Origin: Thermosynechococcus sp.
Lineage (GTDB): Bacteria; Cyanobacteriota; Cyanobacteriia; Thermosynechococcales; Thermosynechococcaceae
Reading direction: 5' to 3'
Assembly (NCBI RefSeq): GCF_025999095.1
Contig: NZ_AP024678.1
Span: 558,001 to 622,000, forward strand
Length of the DNA: 64,000 bases
The notes below the pieces were generated by a model. That model saw nothing but the letters and a program-made list of their open reading frames with translations. It ran no database searches and was not told the DNA's origin. Below are positions 55,063 to 64,000 of the stretch, in pieces. A program made the position numbers and the translations under genes. Position 1 is the stretch's first letter. Each line of letters opens with the position of its first letter.

Positions 55063-56173
55063 ACGGTAGGTAGCCGACTACGAGAATGTCTTCGCCCACG
55101 GCTTGCCAAGTCACGTCCTCTAGGCACAAGGCCTCATGCATCTTGGTTAAGCCTAAATCGGCCACTGGGGCGGGGGCATCGAAGCCACCGATAATTTTTG
55201 GCGCAATAAATGCCCACACCTTCTGTACCATGCCTTCGGCGATCGCTGCCGCTGCCAGGGAACCGCCACACTCCCAAAGCACGGTCATGATGCCCCGTTG
55301 ATAAAGCAGTGCCATAACGGCGGTCGGTGTTAGCGGCTCTCGGTGCACTACCTCCACACCCTGTGCCTGCAGTTGCGGAATTAGGGGATGCTGGGGCGAA
55401 GCGGAAGTAACCACCAAGGTTGCAGCGGTGGTGGTTTCCCACAAAGAGGCATCCCGCGGCAGATCAAGGGTACGGCTCATCACCACCCGTAGGGGATTGT
55501 GCTCATGGCGGGAGGTCAAGAGGGGATTATCCAGCCGCACGGTATTGCCCCCCACAATGACAGCATCGCATTCAGAGCGCAGTTGATGCACCATGGCGCG
55601 TGCGGCTTCGCCACTCACCCAGAGACTATGGCCCGCCCTAGAGGCAATTTTGCCATCGAGGGTCATGGCGTACTTAAAAATGCCAAAGGGACGCTGGTAG
55701 CGCACCCGATGGACAAACGCTTCGTTCAGGCGTTGACAGTCTGCTTCCCGCACGCCAACAGTGACTTCTATGCCCGCTGCGCGCAGCCGCTCTACCCCTG
55801 CTCCGGCCACTTGGGGATTCGGATCAATCATGCCCACCACCACCTTGGGAATACCAGCAGCAACAATTGCCTCGGTACAGGGGGGTGTGCGGCCATAGTG
55901 GTTGCAGGGTTCAAGGTTAACGTAGAGGGTGGCCTTGCTGAGGAGGGGGCGATCGCTCTCCCTGACACTGCGCAGGGCAAAGACCTCGGCATGGGGTTCC
56001 CCCGCCTTGGGATGAAATCCCTCCCCAATGACACGTCCCTCCGCCACAATCACACAGCCCACGAGGGGATTCGGGGCCGTACGGCCTTTGGCCTGAGCCG
56101 CTAACTCAAGGCAGCGCCCCATGTACTGGGCATCAATCGTGGCTATTTCCTCCACAACGGGGGCTGAGCGCAT
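55034..56173 (-). CDS. ribD: Bifunctional riboflavin deaminase/reductase
   Basis: RibD catalyses two steps of riboflavin synthesis. The N-terminal deaminase has zinc ligands His61, Cys90 and Cys99 with Glu63 as the proton shuttle (HAEVFAL and PCNHYGRTPPC). The C-terminal reductase domain starts near residue 155 (FGIFKYAMTLDGKIASRAGH). The 379-aa size is normal. Start at 56173 gives a few extra N-terminal residues; the ATG for MGRCLELAAQ at residue 18 is possible. The 56183 gene is 9 bp upstream. Confidence 0.95.
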   Translation of the reverse strand: MRSAPVVEEIATIDAQYMGRCLELAAQAKGRTAPNPLVGCVIVAEGRVIGEGFHPKAGEPHAEVFALRSVRESDRPLLSKATLYVNLEPCNHYGRTPPCTEAIVAAGIPKVVVGMIDPNPQVAGAGVERLRAAGIEVTVGVREADCQRLNEAFVHRVRYQRPFGIFKYAMTLDGKIASRAGHSLWVSGEAARAMVHQLRSECDAVIVGGNTVRLDNPLLTSRHEHNPLRVVMSRTLDLPRDASLWETTTAATLVVTSASPQHPLIPQLQAQGVEVVHREPLTPTAVMALLYQRGIMTVLWECGGSLAAAAIAEGMVQKVWAFIAPKIIGGFDAPAPVADLGLTKMHEALCLEDVTWQAVGEDILVVGYLPSRRPVPSPQ

Positions 56174-56182
56174 GAGTCAGAA

Positions 56183-56497
56183 TCAACGCTCGTGTTCGGT
56201 TTCCGAGGAATGCTTCGGCAATTGCTCCGCCTCCGGACATTCATCCGCGATGGCTAACTCCGCATAGCCCCGGGGGACTGCTGCCAGTCGCCGTGAAATG
56301 GAGCCAATGCTTTCGATATTGACGATTTCCTCCCAAGCACACACTTCGTCGTCTTCCTCCGTTTCGTAGCGGATGGTAACCACATTCCCTTCGATGTCCA
56401 CAATGCGTGCCCGGTCAATCAGGCGTTGTTGGTCCCGCAAGTAAATCCAGACTTCTTGGCCGTCGGTATAGAGTTGATAAAGCTTGCGGTGTAACAT
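56183..56497 (-). CDS. Small conserved cyanobacterial protein (DUF6679-like)
   Basis: A 104-aa acidic protein starting MLHRKLYQLYTDGQEVWIYL, with RARIVDIEGNVVTIRYETEE, then CAWEEIVNIESIGSISRRLA. The beta-strand pattern suggests a small Hfq/SH3-like barrel. I recall DUF6679 as a match but this is uncertain, and no function is known. It probably is cotranscribed with ribD (9 bp gap). Confidence 0.7.
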   Translation of the reverse strand: MLHRKLYQLYTDGQEVWIYLRDQQRLIDRARIVDIEGNVVTIRYETEEDDEVCAWEEIVNIESIGSISRRLAAVPRGYAELAIADECPEAEQLPKHSSETEHER

Positions 56498-56672
56498 AGA
56501 GCAGTCTCCTTCTCGGAATTGGGCGTAGCAACAGTTGATAACCTGTGCTGCAACCTCTTGAGTGTCATCTTACCCCCAGAATTTACAGATGAGCAGCGGT
56601 GAAGGTGAAGTGCGGGGACTGAGGTTGTCCGTAGCGTCGTGGCGATCGCGCAGCACAGGGAAAAGAGTGATT

Positions 56673-56701
56673 CTGACGGTCTGGGGCAGATCTCGTACAA
56701 T
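56673..56701 (+). promoter_or_regulatory. Candidate promoter for dnaK
   Basis: CTGACG (56673-56678) and TACAAT (56696-56701), with a 17-bp spacer, lie about 85 bp upstream of the dnaK ATG. No CIRCE heat-shock operator was seen in the gap. Confidence 0.4.
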
Positions 56702-56784
56702 CGAATAAGCGTAACAAAGGGTAAATAATCCGTTACTATAACGCTATTCATTTATTCTAACCAGTGCGGAGTCGTTCAAACGGC

Positions 56785-58809
56785 ATGGGCAAAATTGTTG
56801 GCATTGATCTGGGGACAACCAATTCCGTCATTGCTGTACTGGAAGGGGGAAAACCGGTAGTAATTGCCAATGCAGAAGGCTCCCGCACCACTCCCTCTGT
56901 GGTGGCCTTTGGCAAAGACGGCGAGCGCCTTGTGGGGCAGTTGGCGCGACGGCAGGCGGTGCTCAATCCCCAAAACACCTTCTATGCCGTGAAGCGCTTT
57001 ATTGGCCGTGAATATAGTGAACTGACGGCTGAATCCAAACGGGTACCCTATACGATCCGCCGCGATGAATCGGGAAAGGTGCGCATCAAGTGCCCCCGGC
57101 TGCAACGGGAATTTGCCCCCGAAGAAATTTCAGCCATGGTCTTGCGCAAGCTGGTGGAGGATGCCAGCCGCTACCTCGGGGAACCGGTCACCGATGCGGT
57201 GATTACTGTACCGGCCTACTTTAATGACTCGCAGCGGCAAGCCACCCGTGATGCGGGACGTATTGCGGGTCTCAATGTGCGGCGGATTATCAATGAACCC
57301 ACCGCGGCAGCCCTAGCCTATGGTCTCGATCGCCAGCAGGAGCAGACGATTCTCGTTTTTGACCTGGGCGGTGGCACCTTTGATGTCTCCATTCTCGAGG
57401 TTGGTGACGGCGTGTTTGAAGTGAAGGCCACCAGCGGCGATACCCAACTGGGGGGCAATGACTTTGATAAGTTGATTGTGGACTGGCTAGCCGAAGACTT
57501 CCTCGCTAAGGAAGGCATTGATTTACGGCGCGATCGCCAGTCGCTGCAACGGCTCACCGATGCTGCCGAAAAAGCCAAAATTGAACTTTCCGGCCTACTG
57601 GAAACCAATATCGATCTGCCCTTTGTCACCGCCACAGCAGAGGGGCCAAAACACATTGAAACCACCCTCAGTCGTCGCCAATTTGAAGACCTTAGCCAAG
57701 ACCTATTGCAACGGCTGCGCTATCCGGTCGAACAGGCCCTAATGGACGCCCATTTAACTCCCAGTCAAATTGATGCTGTGGTACTGGTGGGTGGTGCGAC
57801 GCGGATGCCCATGGTGCAGGATCTGGTGCGGCAGATGATTGGCCGTGAACCCAAGCAAAATGTCAACCCCGATGAAGTGGTGGCCGTCGGTGCCGCGATT
57901 CAAGCAGGGATTCTCGCAGGGGAGGTGAAAGATATCCTGCTGTTGGATGTAACGCCCCTTTCCTTAGGTGTGGAAACCATTGGCGGCGTGACTAAGGTGC
58001 TGATTCCCCGCAATACGACAATTCCGGTGCGTCGCTCCGATATTTTCTCAACCTCAGAAAATAACCAAAGCCAAGTGGAAATCCACGTGGTTCAGGGGGA
58101 GCGGGAACTGGCAGCCCACAATAAGTCCCTGGGACGCTTTAAGTTAACGGGAATTCCGCCAGCCCCTCGGGGGGTGCCCCAAATTCAAGTGTCCTTTGAC
58201 TTGGATGCCAATGGCCTGCTGCAAGTGGTGGCCTTGGATCGCTTTAGCGGTCGTGAGCAAAGTGTGGTCATTCAGGGGGCATCAACCCTAAGTGAAGAGG
58301 AAATTCAGCAGATGCTCTTGGATGCCGAGTCCAATGCAGCGGGCGATCGCCAGCGGCGGGCACGCATTGAGAAGCGCAACCGCGCCCAGGATTTGATTAA
58401 CCGAGCCGAACGCCAGTTGCGGGAAGCGGCTCAGGAATTTGGCTATCAATTTGCCGCTGAGCAGCGCCGTGGTATTGAGGCCCTAGTGCGGCAATTGCAG
58501 GAGGCCATTCGCAATGAAGACGATCGCCAGATTGACCTCACCTATGCTGCCCTTGAAGAGCGGCTCTACGACTTTGTCCGTCAACTGCGCCTGAGGGAAG
58601 AGGAGGTGGAAGACGATGAAGAGATCTTTAAGCTGCCCAACCTTAGGGAAGCGGTAAATAAAGGTCTGGATGTGGTGCGGGGTCGAGAGCGGCGGCGGGA
58701 TGATTATGAGGACGAGTGGGATGAGCCACCGCGCACGCGGCGTTCCCGCAGCTACTCCCAGCGCAGTGATTCAGCCCCATGGGACGATTGGGATGACGAT
58801 GACTGGTAG
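56785..58809 (+). CDS. dnaK: Hsp70 chaperone DnaK, DnaK1-like
   Basis: The ATP-dependent chaperone is 674 aa from the ATG at 56785. Its signatures are [20 protein letters not shown] and [11 protein letters not shown]. The substrate-binding domain starts near [14 protein letters not shown]. The C-terminal lid is followed by a charged low-complexity tail ending DDWDDDDW. Cyanobacteria have several DnaKs; length and the acidic tail fit the DnaK1 class (inference). It is followed by a DnaJ gene 50 bp later, so they form a chaperone pair. Confidence 0.93.
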   Translation: MGKIVGIDLGTTNSVIAVLEGGKPVVIANAEGSRTTPSVVAFGKDGERLVGQLARRQAVLNPQNTFYAVKRFIGREYSELTAESKRVPYTIRRDESGKVRIKCPRLQREFAPEEISAMVLRKLVEDASRYLGEPVTDAVITVPAYFNDSQRQATRDAGRIAGLNVRRIINEPTAAALAYGLDRQQEQTILVFDLGGGTFDVSILEVGDGVFEVKATSGDTQLGGNDFDKLIVDWLAEDFLAKEGIDLRRDRQSLQRLTDAAEKAKIELSGLLETNIDLPFVTATAEGPKHIETTLSRRQFEDLSQDLLQRLRYPVEQALMDAHLTPSQIDAVVLVGGATRMPMVQDLVRQMIGREPKQNVNPDEVVAVGAAIQAGILAGEVKDILLLDVTPLSLGVETIGGVTKVLIPRNTTIPVRRSDIFSTSENNQSQVEIHVVQGERELAAHNKSLGRFKLTGIPPAPRGVPQIQVSFDLDANGLLQVVALDRFSGREQSVVIQGASTLSEEEIQQMLLDAESNAAGDRQRRARIEKRNRAQDLINRAERQLREAAQEFGYQFAAEQRRGIEALVRQLQEAIRNEDDRQIDLTYAALEERLYDFVRQLRLREEEVEDDEEIFKLPNLREAVNKGLDVVRGRERRRDDYEDEWDEPPRTRRSRSYSQRSDSAPWDDWDDDDW

Positions 58810-58859
58810 GGCTTTTTTGTATTCTTTGCGGCAACTGTGAGTGTAGATTAGGACTGTCG

Positions 58860-59840
58860 ATGCGTAATTTTCGAGATTACTACCAGCTTTTGGGCGTGGA
58901 TCGCGATGCCAGCCTTGAGGAGATTAAGCGCGCCTATCGGCGGCTGGCTCGGCAGTATCATCCCGATCTGAATCCCGGCGATCGCGCCGCTGAAGAGAAG
59001 TTCAAAAACATTAGTGAAGCTTACCAAGTCCTCAGTGATCCGGCTCGCCGTGAGCAATACGATCGCTACGGTGAATATTGGTCACAGCCTGGCTTTCGCA
59101 CTCGCCCTTCCCAACGCACCGCTATGGCTCGTCGCAATGGTACTAGTCTTAGGGAAGAACCCGACCTCAGTGAAGATAATTTTCAAGAGTTTTTGGATCA
59201 ACTGTTGGGTCGGCGATCGCCCCGCACTTCTACGGTTTCTGCGGATCCCCCCCGTCGCTCGTCTACCATAGAGACAGACTACTTTCGCCCCGGCACCGTC
59301 AAAACCGTCTATACCGCTGTGAGTCGTCGCGATGCTGAAGCCACGCTAGAAATCCCCCTCGAAAAAGCCTACGCAGGAGGACGGGAGCGGATTCGCCTTG
59401 GAGATGGGCGCTCCCTAGAAGTGACGCTGCCACCGGGGATGGTTACGGGTCAGCGGATTCGGCTGCGGGGTCAAGGCACGGGTGGCGGTGATCTTTATCT
59501 GAAAATTCAAGTGACTCCCCATCCCCTCTTTCGCCTGGAGGACTATGACATTGTCTGTGAACTGCCCGTGACCCCCAGTGAGGCTGCCCTTGGCGGGCAA
59601 ATTGAAGCTCCGACCCTCGATGGTTGGGTAAAAATGGTGGTTCCAGCAGGGGTACGGACAGGGCAGCGTTTGCGACTGGCGGGCAAGGGCTACCCTCGTC
59701 CCGATGGCGATCGCGGTGACCAACTGGTGGAAATTGTCATTACACTGCCGCCCCAACTGAGCGATGCCGAACGGGATCTCTACCGGCAGCTTCAGGCCAT
59801 TGAGTCCTACAACCCCCGTGCCCATCTGGCCTACTCCTAA
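58860..59840 (+). CDS. DnaJ/CbpA-type co-chaperone without zinc finger
   Basis: This Hsp40 has 326 aa. The J-domain has the HPD motif (His34-Pro35-Asp36) and stimulates DnaK ATPase. A linker rich in Arg/Ser follows, then the C-terminal peptide-binding domains ([35 protein letters not shown]). The four CxxCxGxG zinc repeats of full DnaJ are absent, so it is a type II Hsp40. Probable partner: the DnaK just upstream. Confidence 0.92.
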   Translation: MRNFRDYYQLLGVDRDASLEEIKRAYRRLARQYHPDLNPGDRAAEEKFKNISEAYQVLSDPARREQYDRYGEYWSQPGFRTRPSQRTAMARRNGTSLREEPDLSEDNFQEFLDQLLGRRSPRTSTVSADPPRRSSTIETDYFRPGTVKTVYTAVSRRDAEATLEIPLEKAYAGGRERIRLGDGRSLEVTLPPGMVTGQRIRLRGQGTGGGDLYLKIQVTPHPLFRLEDYDIVCELPVTPSEAALGGQIEAPTLDGWVKMVVPAGVRTGQRLRLAGKGYPRPDGDRGDQLVEIVITLPPQLSDAERDLYRQLQAIESYNPRAHLAYS

Positions 59841-59843
59841 GCG

Positions 59844-60929
59844 ATGGATGCCCTAGCTTTTGCTGATTTGGCAGCGCCGCCTCTTCTAAAGGACATTCAG
59901 AGGTACCTCACTAGCGTTGTCGCTCCCATGGCCAACCGCCTTGATCAGCAAAACTCCCTTTTATCGGAGAGCCTGCAAGCCTTAGGGAACTTGGGCATTT
60001 TTCGTTTGGGGGTACCCAAAGCAGTCGGGGGATGGGAGTGCGATCGCCGTACGCTGTGGCATTTGAGCTTACAACTGGCACAAACCTCCGGTGCCCTTGC
60101 CTTTTTGGTGGCACAACATCAATCTGCCTTGGGCATCATTCTCGAACACCCTGAAGGGAGGGTTGCCCAAGCCTACTTGGCGGACTTAATCAAGGGGCAG
60201 GTGTTGGTGGGTGTCAGCTTTTCCCATCTGCGTCACAACCTAGGGGAGCTGCAAGCTCAACCCACCAGTGAGGGCTATCTCCTGCGGGGAACGTTGCCCT
60301 GGCTCAGTGGCTTTCAGCATATGACGATGTTTATCGCTGCCGCTCCCCTACCGGATCAGCGGATTCTCTTTGCCCTCATGCCTTTTATCAATGCCCAACA
60401 GGCCGGCGGCGGCATTTTGCACCTCTCATTGCCCCTACCTCTAGCTGCTGTGCCCTCAACCCAAACGGTGCAGGCAGAGCTGGTGGATTGGTTAGTCCCG
60501 CCGGCAGAGGTGGTGGGTATCGCTGCGGCAGATTGGCTGGCTGTTCGCGATCGCCAGCAGTTGCTGCGGGGCAGTGCCGCCCCCATGGGCTGTGCCCGTG
60601 CTAGTTTGCAGATTCTAGCTGAGAGTGTCGACGCCAAAGACCTCTATCACCACTTGCGCGATCGCTGGCACCGCCTTTACGACCAGATTCAAAGGGAGCT
60701 AGAGGAGGTCAATCCCCCCTACCATGCCCAACTGCGCGCCGCCGCCATCCACCTTGCCGTCCAAGCAGCTCAAGCTGCCCTGATTACGACGGGTGGCAGT
60801 GCCTTAATGTTGAGTCACACCGTGCAGCGTCTCTATCGCGAAGCAATGCTCTACACCGTCTCTGGCTTGAATGGGCCGCTACGCCATGCCTTGATGGAGG
60901 ATTTGTGGCTTGAACAGAGTTTCCATTGA
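59844..60929 (+). CDS. Acyl-CoA dehydrogenase-like flavoprotein
   Basis: The 361-aa protein has the acyl-CoA dehydrogenase fold: an N-terminal helical domain (LGNLGIFRLGVPKAVGGWEC) and a middle domain (GVSFSHLRHNLGELQAQP, with GYLLRGTLPWLSG). The C-terminal four-helix bundle has ALITTGGSALMLSHTVQRLYREA. The catalytic base Glu of classical members is not obvious, so the reaction could be different (e.g. an oxygenase-type member). It starts 3 bp after dnaJ, so it may be on the same transcript. The substrate is unknown. Confidence 0.78.
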   Translation: MDALAFADLAAPPLLKDIQRYLTSVVAPMANRLDQQNSLLSESLQALGNLGIFRLGVPKAVGGWECDRRTLWHLSLQLAQTSGALAFLVAQHQSALGIILEHPEGRVAQAYLADLIKGQVLVGVSFSHLRHNLGELQAQPTSEGYLLRGTLPWLSGFQHMTMFIAAAPLPDQRILFALMPFINAQQAGGGILHLSLPLPLAAVPSTQTVQAELVDWLVPPAEVVGIAAADWLAVRDRQQLLRGSAAPMGCARASLQILAESVDAKDLYHHLRDRWHRLYDQIQRELEEVNPPYHAQLRAAAIHLAVQAAQAALITTGGSALMLSHTVQRLYREAMLYTVSGLNGPLRHALMEDLWLEQSFH

Positions 60930-61488
60930 GCAAGACCAGTGTCTGCCCCTTGATTGGTTTGCGCGTCCGGCCCCAGTGGTCGCTGCAGAATTACTGGGGT
61001 GTATTCTCGTGCGTCAACAGGCCAATGGTCAGCTCTACCGTGGCCGCATTGTCGAAACCGAGGCCTATATGGCCGGAGATCCCGCTTGCCATGGCTACCG
61101 TCGCCAAACTGCTCGCAATGCTCCCATGTTTGCGGCACCGGGCACCATCTATGTCTATCAAATCTATGGCATTCACCACTGCTTGAATATCGCTAGCGAT
61201 CGCCCAAATTTTGCCAGTGCTGTTCTCATTCGTGCCCTAGAGATGCTCAGCCCCCCCTTACCGCCCCCTATGGCCGCTGGTCCGGGAAAACTGTGTCGAG
61301 TCCTGGGGATCGATCGCCGGCTTTCTGGCCTGATGCTAGGGCAAGAGAGCGGTCTCTGGTTAGAAAAACCGCCCCAGCCCCTGACAGACCCGGTGGTGCA
61401 GACCACCCGCATTGGTATTTCCCAGGGGCAGGAGACGCCGTGGCGGTGGTATGTGCAGGGAAACCCTGCCGTCTCCCGCTATTCCTAG
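60910..61488 (+). CDS. 3-methyladenine DNA glycosylase (AAG/MPG type)
   Basis: This base-excision enzyme removes alkylated or deaminated purines. The 192-aa protein shows the family's AAELLGCILVRQQANG, RIVETEAYMAGDPACHGYR (with the catalytic Glu), MFAAPGTIYVYQIYGIHHCL and GPGKLCRVLGID. It starts at a TTG at 60910 and overlaps the preceding gene by 20 bp. No other start upstream improves it. Confidence 0.92.
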   Translation: MNRVSIEQDQCLPLDWFARPAPVVAAELLGCILVRQQANGQLYRGRIVETEAYMAGDPACHGYRRQTARNAPMFAAPGTIYVYQIYGIHHCLNIASDRPNFASAVLIRALEMLSPPLPPPMAAGPGKLCRVLGIDRRLSGLMLGQESGLWLEKPPQPLTDPVVQTTRIGISQGQETPWRWYVQGNPAVSRYS

Positions 61489-63170
61489 CTACCCGTTGTC
61501 GCCTCCAGCAATTCGTTTGGTTGGCGAAGAAACTGGATGGCCTTTTCGAGGGCTTGTCGGCGATCGCTCACCACATGATCAGCGGGCAACCGATCCAAAA
61601 TGCGGAAGCGTTGGAGCCGCTCTTGCACCTTATCTGCCGAACCATTCACCAGAAAAATCGCTAAACCATGCTTTTGCGCCTCTTGGATGAGTGACTCAAT
61701 GGCCAAGGCTGCCGTCACCCCCAACAGCGGCACACTGCTGACGTCCAGAATCAGCACCCTATAGTCCGCCATGATTGCCTGCCGCTGCGAAATTGCCCAA
61801 GCGGAGCCAAAACTCATCGGGCCCCCAAGGTGCAGCAGCAACAGTTGACCCTTGGCTTCGTGGAAGAGTTCTTTTTCCTCAGGGGTCAGGGGGGTTTGAT
61901 CATCGGCGTGGGTAATCGCCTTCACCTCCTCCGATTGCAGATCCGCCAAGCGCTTGATCGTCAGCATATTGGCAATAAAGACACCAACCCCCACAGCCAC
62001 AATCAAGTCCACAAAGACCGTCAGCAGCATCACGCCATACATAATGAAAGCTGCCCGCAGTGACAGCAGGTGGGCGCGTTTGAGAAAATTCCAGTCAATG
62101 ATGTCAATCCCCACCTTGATGAGAATCCCCGCCAACACGGCATTGGGAATCGGTTCCGTCAATGGGGCCGCCCACAGCACCACCATCAGCAGAATCACGG
62201 CGTGGATCATACCCGATAAGCAGGTGCGTCCCCCCGCTTGGATATTGACCACTGTACCCATCGTCGCACCGGCACCGGGCAAACCGCCGAACAAGCCCGA
62301 CACCAGGTTGCCAATGCCTTGGCCGATCAGTTCCTTATCGGAATTGTGCTGAGTACGGGTAATGCTATCGGCAATCACCGAGGTAAGGAGCGAATCAATA
62401 CAGCCGAGCATCCCCAGCATTGCCCCGTCCACAATCATCGTTTTCAGAGCAGGCAGCGTAAACGTCGGCGGCACAAACTCTGGTAGACCAGTGGGAATCG
62501 TGCCAATGCGTGCCAAACCGGCATCCGCAAAAAAGATCATTGATAGAATCGTGCCCAAAACCAAGGCGAGGAGCTGTGGCGGCACAAGCCGACGAATTTT
62601 CTGGGGTGTGAAATAAATGAGTCCGAGGGTGAATAAGCCCAAAGTAAGGGCAGCTGGGTTCAGTGTTTGAATCCACTCTGGCAAGTTTTGCACGGCCCCC
62701 AAGACCCCACCTTTACTGCTGTGCCCCAACAGTGGGCCAATTTGCAGCAGGATCATGATCAGGCCAATCCCCGACATAAAGCCAGAAATCACGGTGTAGG
62801 GCATGAGGGTGATGTATTTGCCCAACCGCAATAGACCAAAGAGGATTTGAAAACAGCCCGCTAGCATCACCACCGTAAAGGCCATGTATAACCCCTGTTC
62901 GGGATATTCACTGGTCAGTCGGGTGATCACTGCCGTAATCACGACGGTCATTGGCCCTGTGGGATTGGAAATGAGTGTTGGCGTGCCCCCAAAAAGAGCG
63001 GCAAAAAAGCCAAGACAGATGACGCAGTAGAGTCCTGCTGTGGCACCAGCCCCAGAGGTGACCCCAAAGGCCAAGGCCATTGGCAAGGCGACAATGGCAG
63101 CAGTTAGCCCACCAAAGAGATCACCGCGCCAATAGCGAAAGTCAACTCGATTAACTAAATTGGTTAGCAT
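61485..63170 (-). CDS. bicA: BicA-type SulP bicarbonate transporter
   Basis: BicA is a sodium-dependent, low-affinity, high-flux bicarbonate importer of the CO2-concentrating mechanism. From the ATG at 63170 it is 561 aa. About 12-14 membrane segments carry SulP signatures (GDLFGGLTAAIVALPMALAF, FGGTPTLISNPTGPMTVV, MPYTVISGFMSGIGLIM). A C-terminal STAS domain follows (VLILDVSSVPLLGVTAALAI). These match remembered BicA sequences of marine Synechococcus well, more than sulfate transporters. An ATG at 63206 would add twelve residues. Its stop overlaps the glycosylase gene by 4 bp. Confidence 0.88.
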   Translation of the reverse strand: MLTNLVNRVDFRYWRGDLFGGLTAAIVALPMALAFGVTSGAGATAGLYCVICLGFFAALFGGTPTLISNPTGPMTVVITAVITRLTSEYPEQGLYMAFTVVMLAGCFQILFGLLRLGKYITLMPYTVISGFMSGIGLIMILLQIGPLLGHSSKGGVLGAVQNLPEWIQTLNPAALTLGLFTLGLIYFTPQKIRRLVPPQLLALVLGTILSMIFFADAGLARIGTIPTGLPEFVPPTFTLPALKTMIVDGAMLGMLGCIDSLLTSVIADSITRTQHNSDKELIGQGIGNLVSGLFGGLPGAGATMGTVVNIQAGGRTCLSGMIHAVILLMVVLWAAPLTEPIPNAVLAGILIKVGIDIIDWNFLKRAHLLSLRAAFIMYGVMLLTVFVDLIVAVGVGVFIANMLTIKRLADLQSEEVKAITHADDQTPLTPEEKELFHEAKGQLLLLHLGGPMSFGSAWAISQRQAIMADYRVLILDVSSVPLLGVTAALAIESLIQEAQKHGLAIFLVNGSADKVQERLQRFRILDRLPADHVVSDRRQALEKAIQFLRQPNELLEATTGS

Positions 63171-63463
63171 CTCTGCCCCTTTTGACGAATTTAGAGAGGG
63201 TTTCATAGCTAGAGCATGATTGAGGCGAACCCCTAGCCCTGAGGGAGTATCCTTATACCTTGCTTATAGCTATGATAAGAGAAGATTTAATTGAAGTAAT
63301 TCTATGCCTTTCTGGGGACAACTTGGCTAGTAAAATATCAAAGAGTTTCTTATCGCCTCTATAGGAAAAAGCTGGAGAAGGGGGACAAGGCAAGGCCTGT
63401 TCACTGTAAAACTTTGTTACACTCAGGGATTGAGAGACGCAACCTATGAGGAACGACACTCCT
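63171..63463. other. Divergent gap between bicA and the 63464 gene
   Basis: No gene is present. The gap holds the palindrome annotated separately and probably the divergent promoters. A TTACACT at 63416-63422 is a possible -10 for the plus-strand gene. Confidence 0.4.
63263..63279 (-). promoter_or_regulatory. Palindrome upstream of bicA, possible LysR-type site
   Basis: CTTATAGCTATGATAAG contains a CTTAT/ATAAG inverted repeat about 95 bp upstream of the bicA start. It loosely resembles LysR-type (CmpR/CcmR) T-rich dyads that control inorganic-carbon genes. The spacing (TTA-N9-TAA) is not the classical one I recall, so this is weak. Confidence 0.3.
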
Positions 63464-63763
63464 ATGAGTCAATCGCCGCTGGAGGCCTTTTTCCTTGGTC
63501 GAGCGACTGCAACGCTCCTGCGTGATCAGGCGCAGCATCTGTTTGTCGAATTCCTGAGTCAAGTGGGGCGATTTGATGCCGAACAGCGGCAGCGGCTCCA
63601 TGAATTCATGGAAGAGGTACAGACTCGTGCCCGCCAAGAAGCCGCAATGGTGGTGCCGCGAGGCAGCCAACGGGTGGACTGGCAAGCTCTAATTGATGAT
63701 TTGCGCGCTGAAATTGCAGCCCTACGCACGGAACTGCAACGCTATCGCAATCGTGAAAGTTAA
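63464..63763 (+). CDS. Small conserved cyanobacterial protein (DUF6825-like)
   Basis: From the ATG at 63464 the protein is 99 aa. It starts MSQSPLEAFFLGRATATLL and has FVEFLSQVGRFDAEQRQRL and a C-terminal coiled coil (LIDDLRAEIAALRTELQRYR). I recall a conserved cyanobacterial/plastid family (DUF6825) with this pattern, with possible membrane association; function unknown. An ATG at 63446 adds six residues. Confidence 0.7.
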   Translation: MSQSPLEAFFLGRATATLLRDQAQHLFVEFLSQVGRFDAEQRQRLHEFMEEVQTRARQEAAMVVPRGSQRVDWQALIDDLRAEIAALRTELQRYRNRES

Positions 63764-64000
63764 CGACGGGGAACAACGATATATCCTGTTTTCAGGTAGG
63801 CATCGGTGGTTGCTGGCGCTGGTGAAAATGACTCGGTGCCGAGCACCCAGTGGCGATCGCTCCCCCAGTACCACCAATAGGCTGCTGTATAGGCACAGAG
63901 AATGGCATCCAGTTGATCTTCCAACACTTTGAGATCGCGCCCACTGGTGGGCAGGGCTGCCGGGAACTGCAACCTTAGGGACGGCTCACAGTGGCAAAGG
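63760..64000 (-). CDS. DUF429-family protein, partial
   Basis: The frame is open from the window edge to the stop at 63760 and covers the C-terminal 79 codons of a longer gene. It matches the C-terminus of DUF429 proteins: TSGRDLKVLEDQLDAILCAY, AAYWWYWGSDRHWV and the terminal YIVVPRR. DUF429 is a ribonuclease-H-like fold family of unknown role. The 5' part is outside the window. It overlaps the preceding gene's stop by 4 bp. Confidence 0.8.
   Translation of the reverse strand, partial: LCHCEPSLRLQFPAALPTSGRDLKVLEDQLDAILCAYTAAYWWYWGSDRHWVLGTESFSPAPATTDAYLKTGYIVVPRR

Overview
The window looks like chromosomal DNA of a cyanobacterium, most likely a thermophilic unicellular strain of the Thermosynechococcus type; the genus is an inference, since no database search was possible. 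Support comes from many HIP1 octamers (GCGATCGC), a CpcT-type phycobilin lyase, a BicA-type SulP bicarbonate transporter, cyanophycin synthetase and cyanophycinase, a cyAbrB-type regulator, a photosystem II S4 protein and GuaB3. Genes are tightly packed, and several neighbours overlap tail to tail by 4-29 bases.

Layout. 1-9.6 kb: a broken CARF-like ORF at the edge, then galE, prfC, recR, a response regulator, thrS, a nitroreductase, a GNAT acetyltransferase, a small conserved gene, menA and a ribbon-helix-helix gene that has no normal start codon. 9.6-20.6 kb: a candidate small RNA with a textbook terminator, an alpha/beta hydrolase, pnp, glyS, a proline/lysine-rich protein, guaB3, an NlpC/P60 peptidase, a MarC protein, and purS and purQ separated by what looks like a frameshifted gene. 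20.6-24.05 kb: an SPFH protein, then a low-GC, HIP1-free insertion (a polytopic membrane protein plus a decayed IS5-type transposase) bounded by a perfect 13-bp direct repeat. 24.06-28.7 kb: a tightly coupled operon encoding a HAD-UbiA phosphoribosyltransferase-like protein, a GtrA flippase-like protein, a DprE1-like flavoenzyme and a DprE2-like reductase, followed by a DUF62 SAM hydrolase. Together the first four resemble the mycobacterial route to polyprenyl-phosphoryl-arabinose.

28.7-42 kb: a VWA protein, SbcC, a cyAbrB regulator and a cphB-cphA-oplAH run (cyanophycin synthesis and breakdown plus 5-oxoprolinase). 42-46 kb: a complete pstS-C-A-B phosphate transporter with a three-unit Pho-box-like repeat upstream and a stem-loop after pstS. 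46-56.5 kb: a hydrolase-fold protein without a nucleophile serine, an ElyC/YdcF-like protein, the PSII S4 protein, rpmI-rplT-lgt, cpcT, a fused cobA-hemD, an M23 peptidase, ribD and small conserved genes. 56.7-64 kb: dnaK-dnaJ, an acyl-CoA dehydrogenase-like protein, a 3-methyladenine DNA glycosylase, bicA, a small conserved protein and the 3' part of a DUF429 gene running off the edge.

The most notable item is the polyprenyl-phosphate-pentose cluster. Its HAD domain has lost two catalytic aspartates, and its DprE1 homologue has alanine where the benzothiazinone-targeted cysteine sits in mycobacteria. No tRNA, rRNA or CRISPR array was found.
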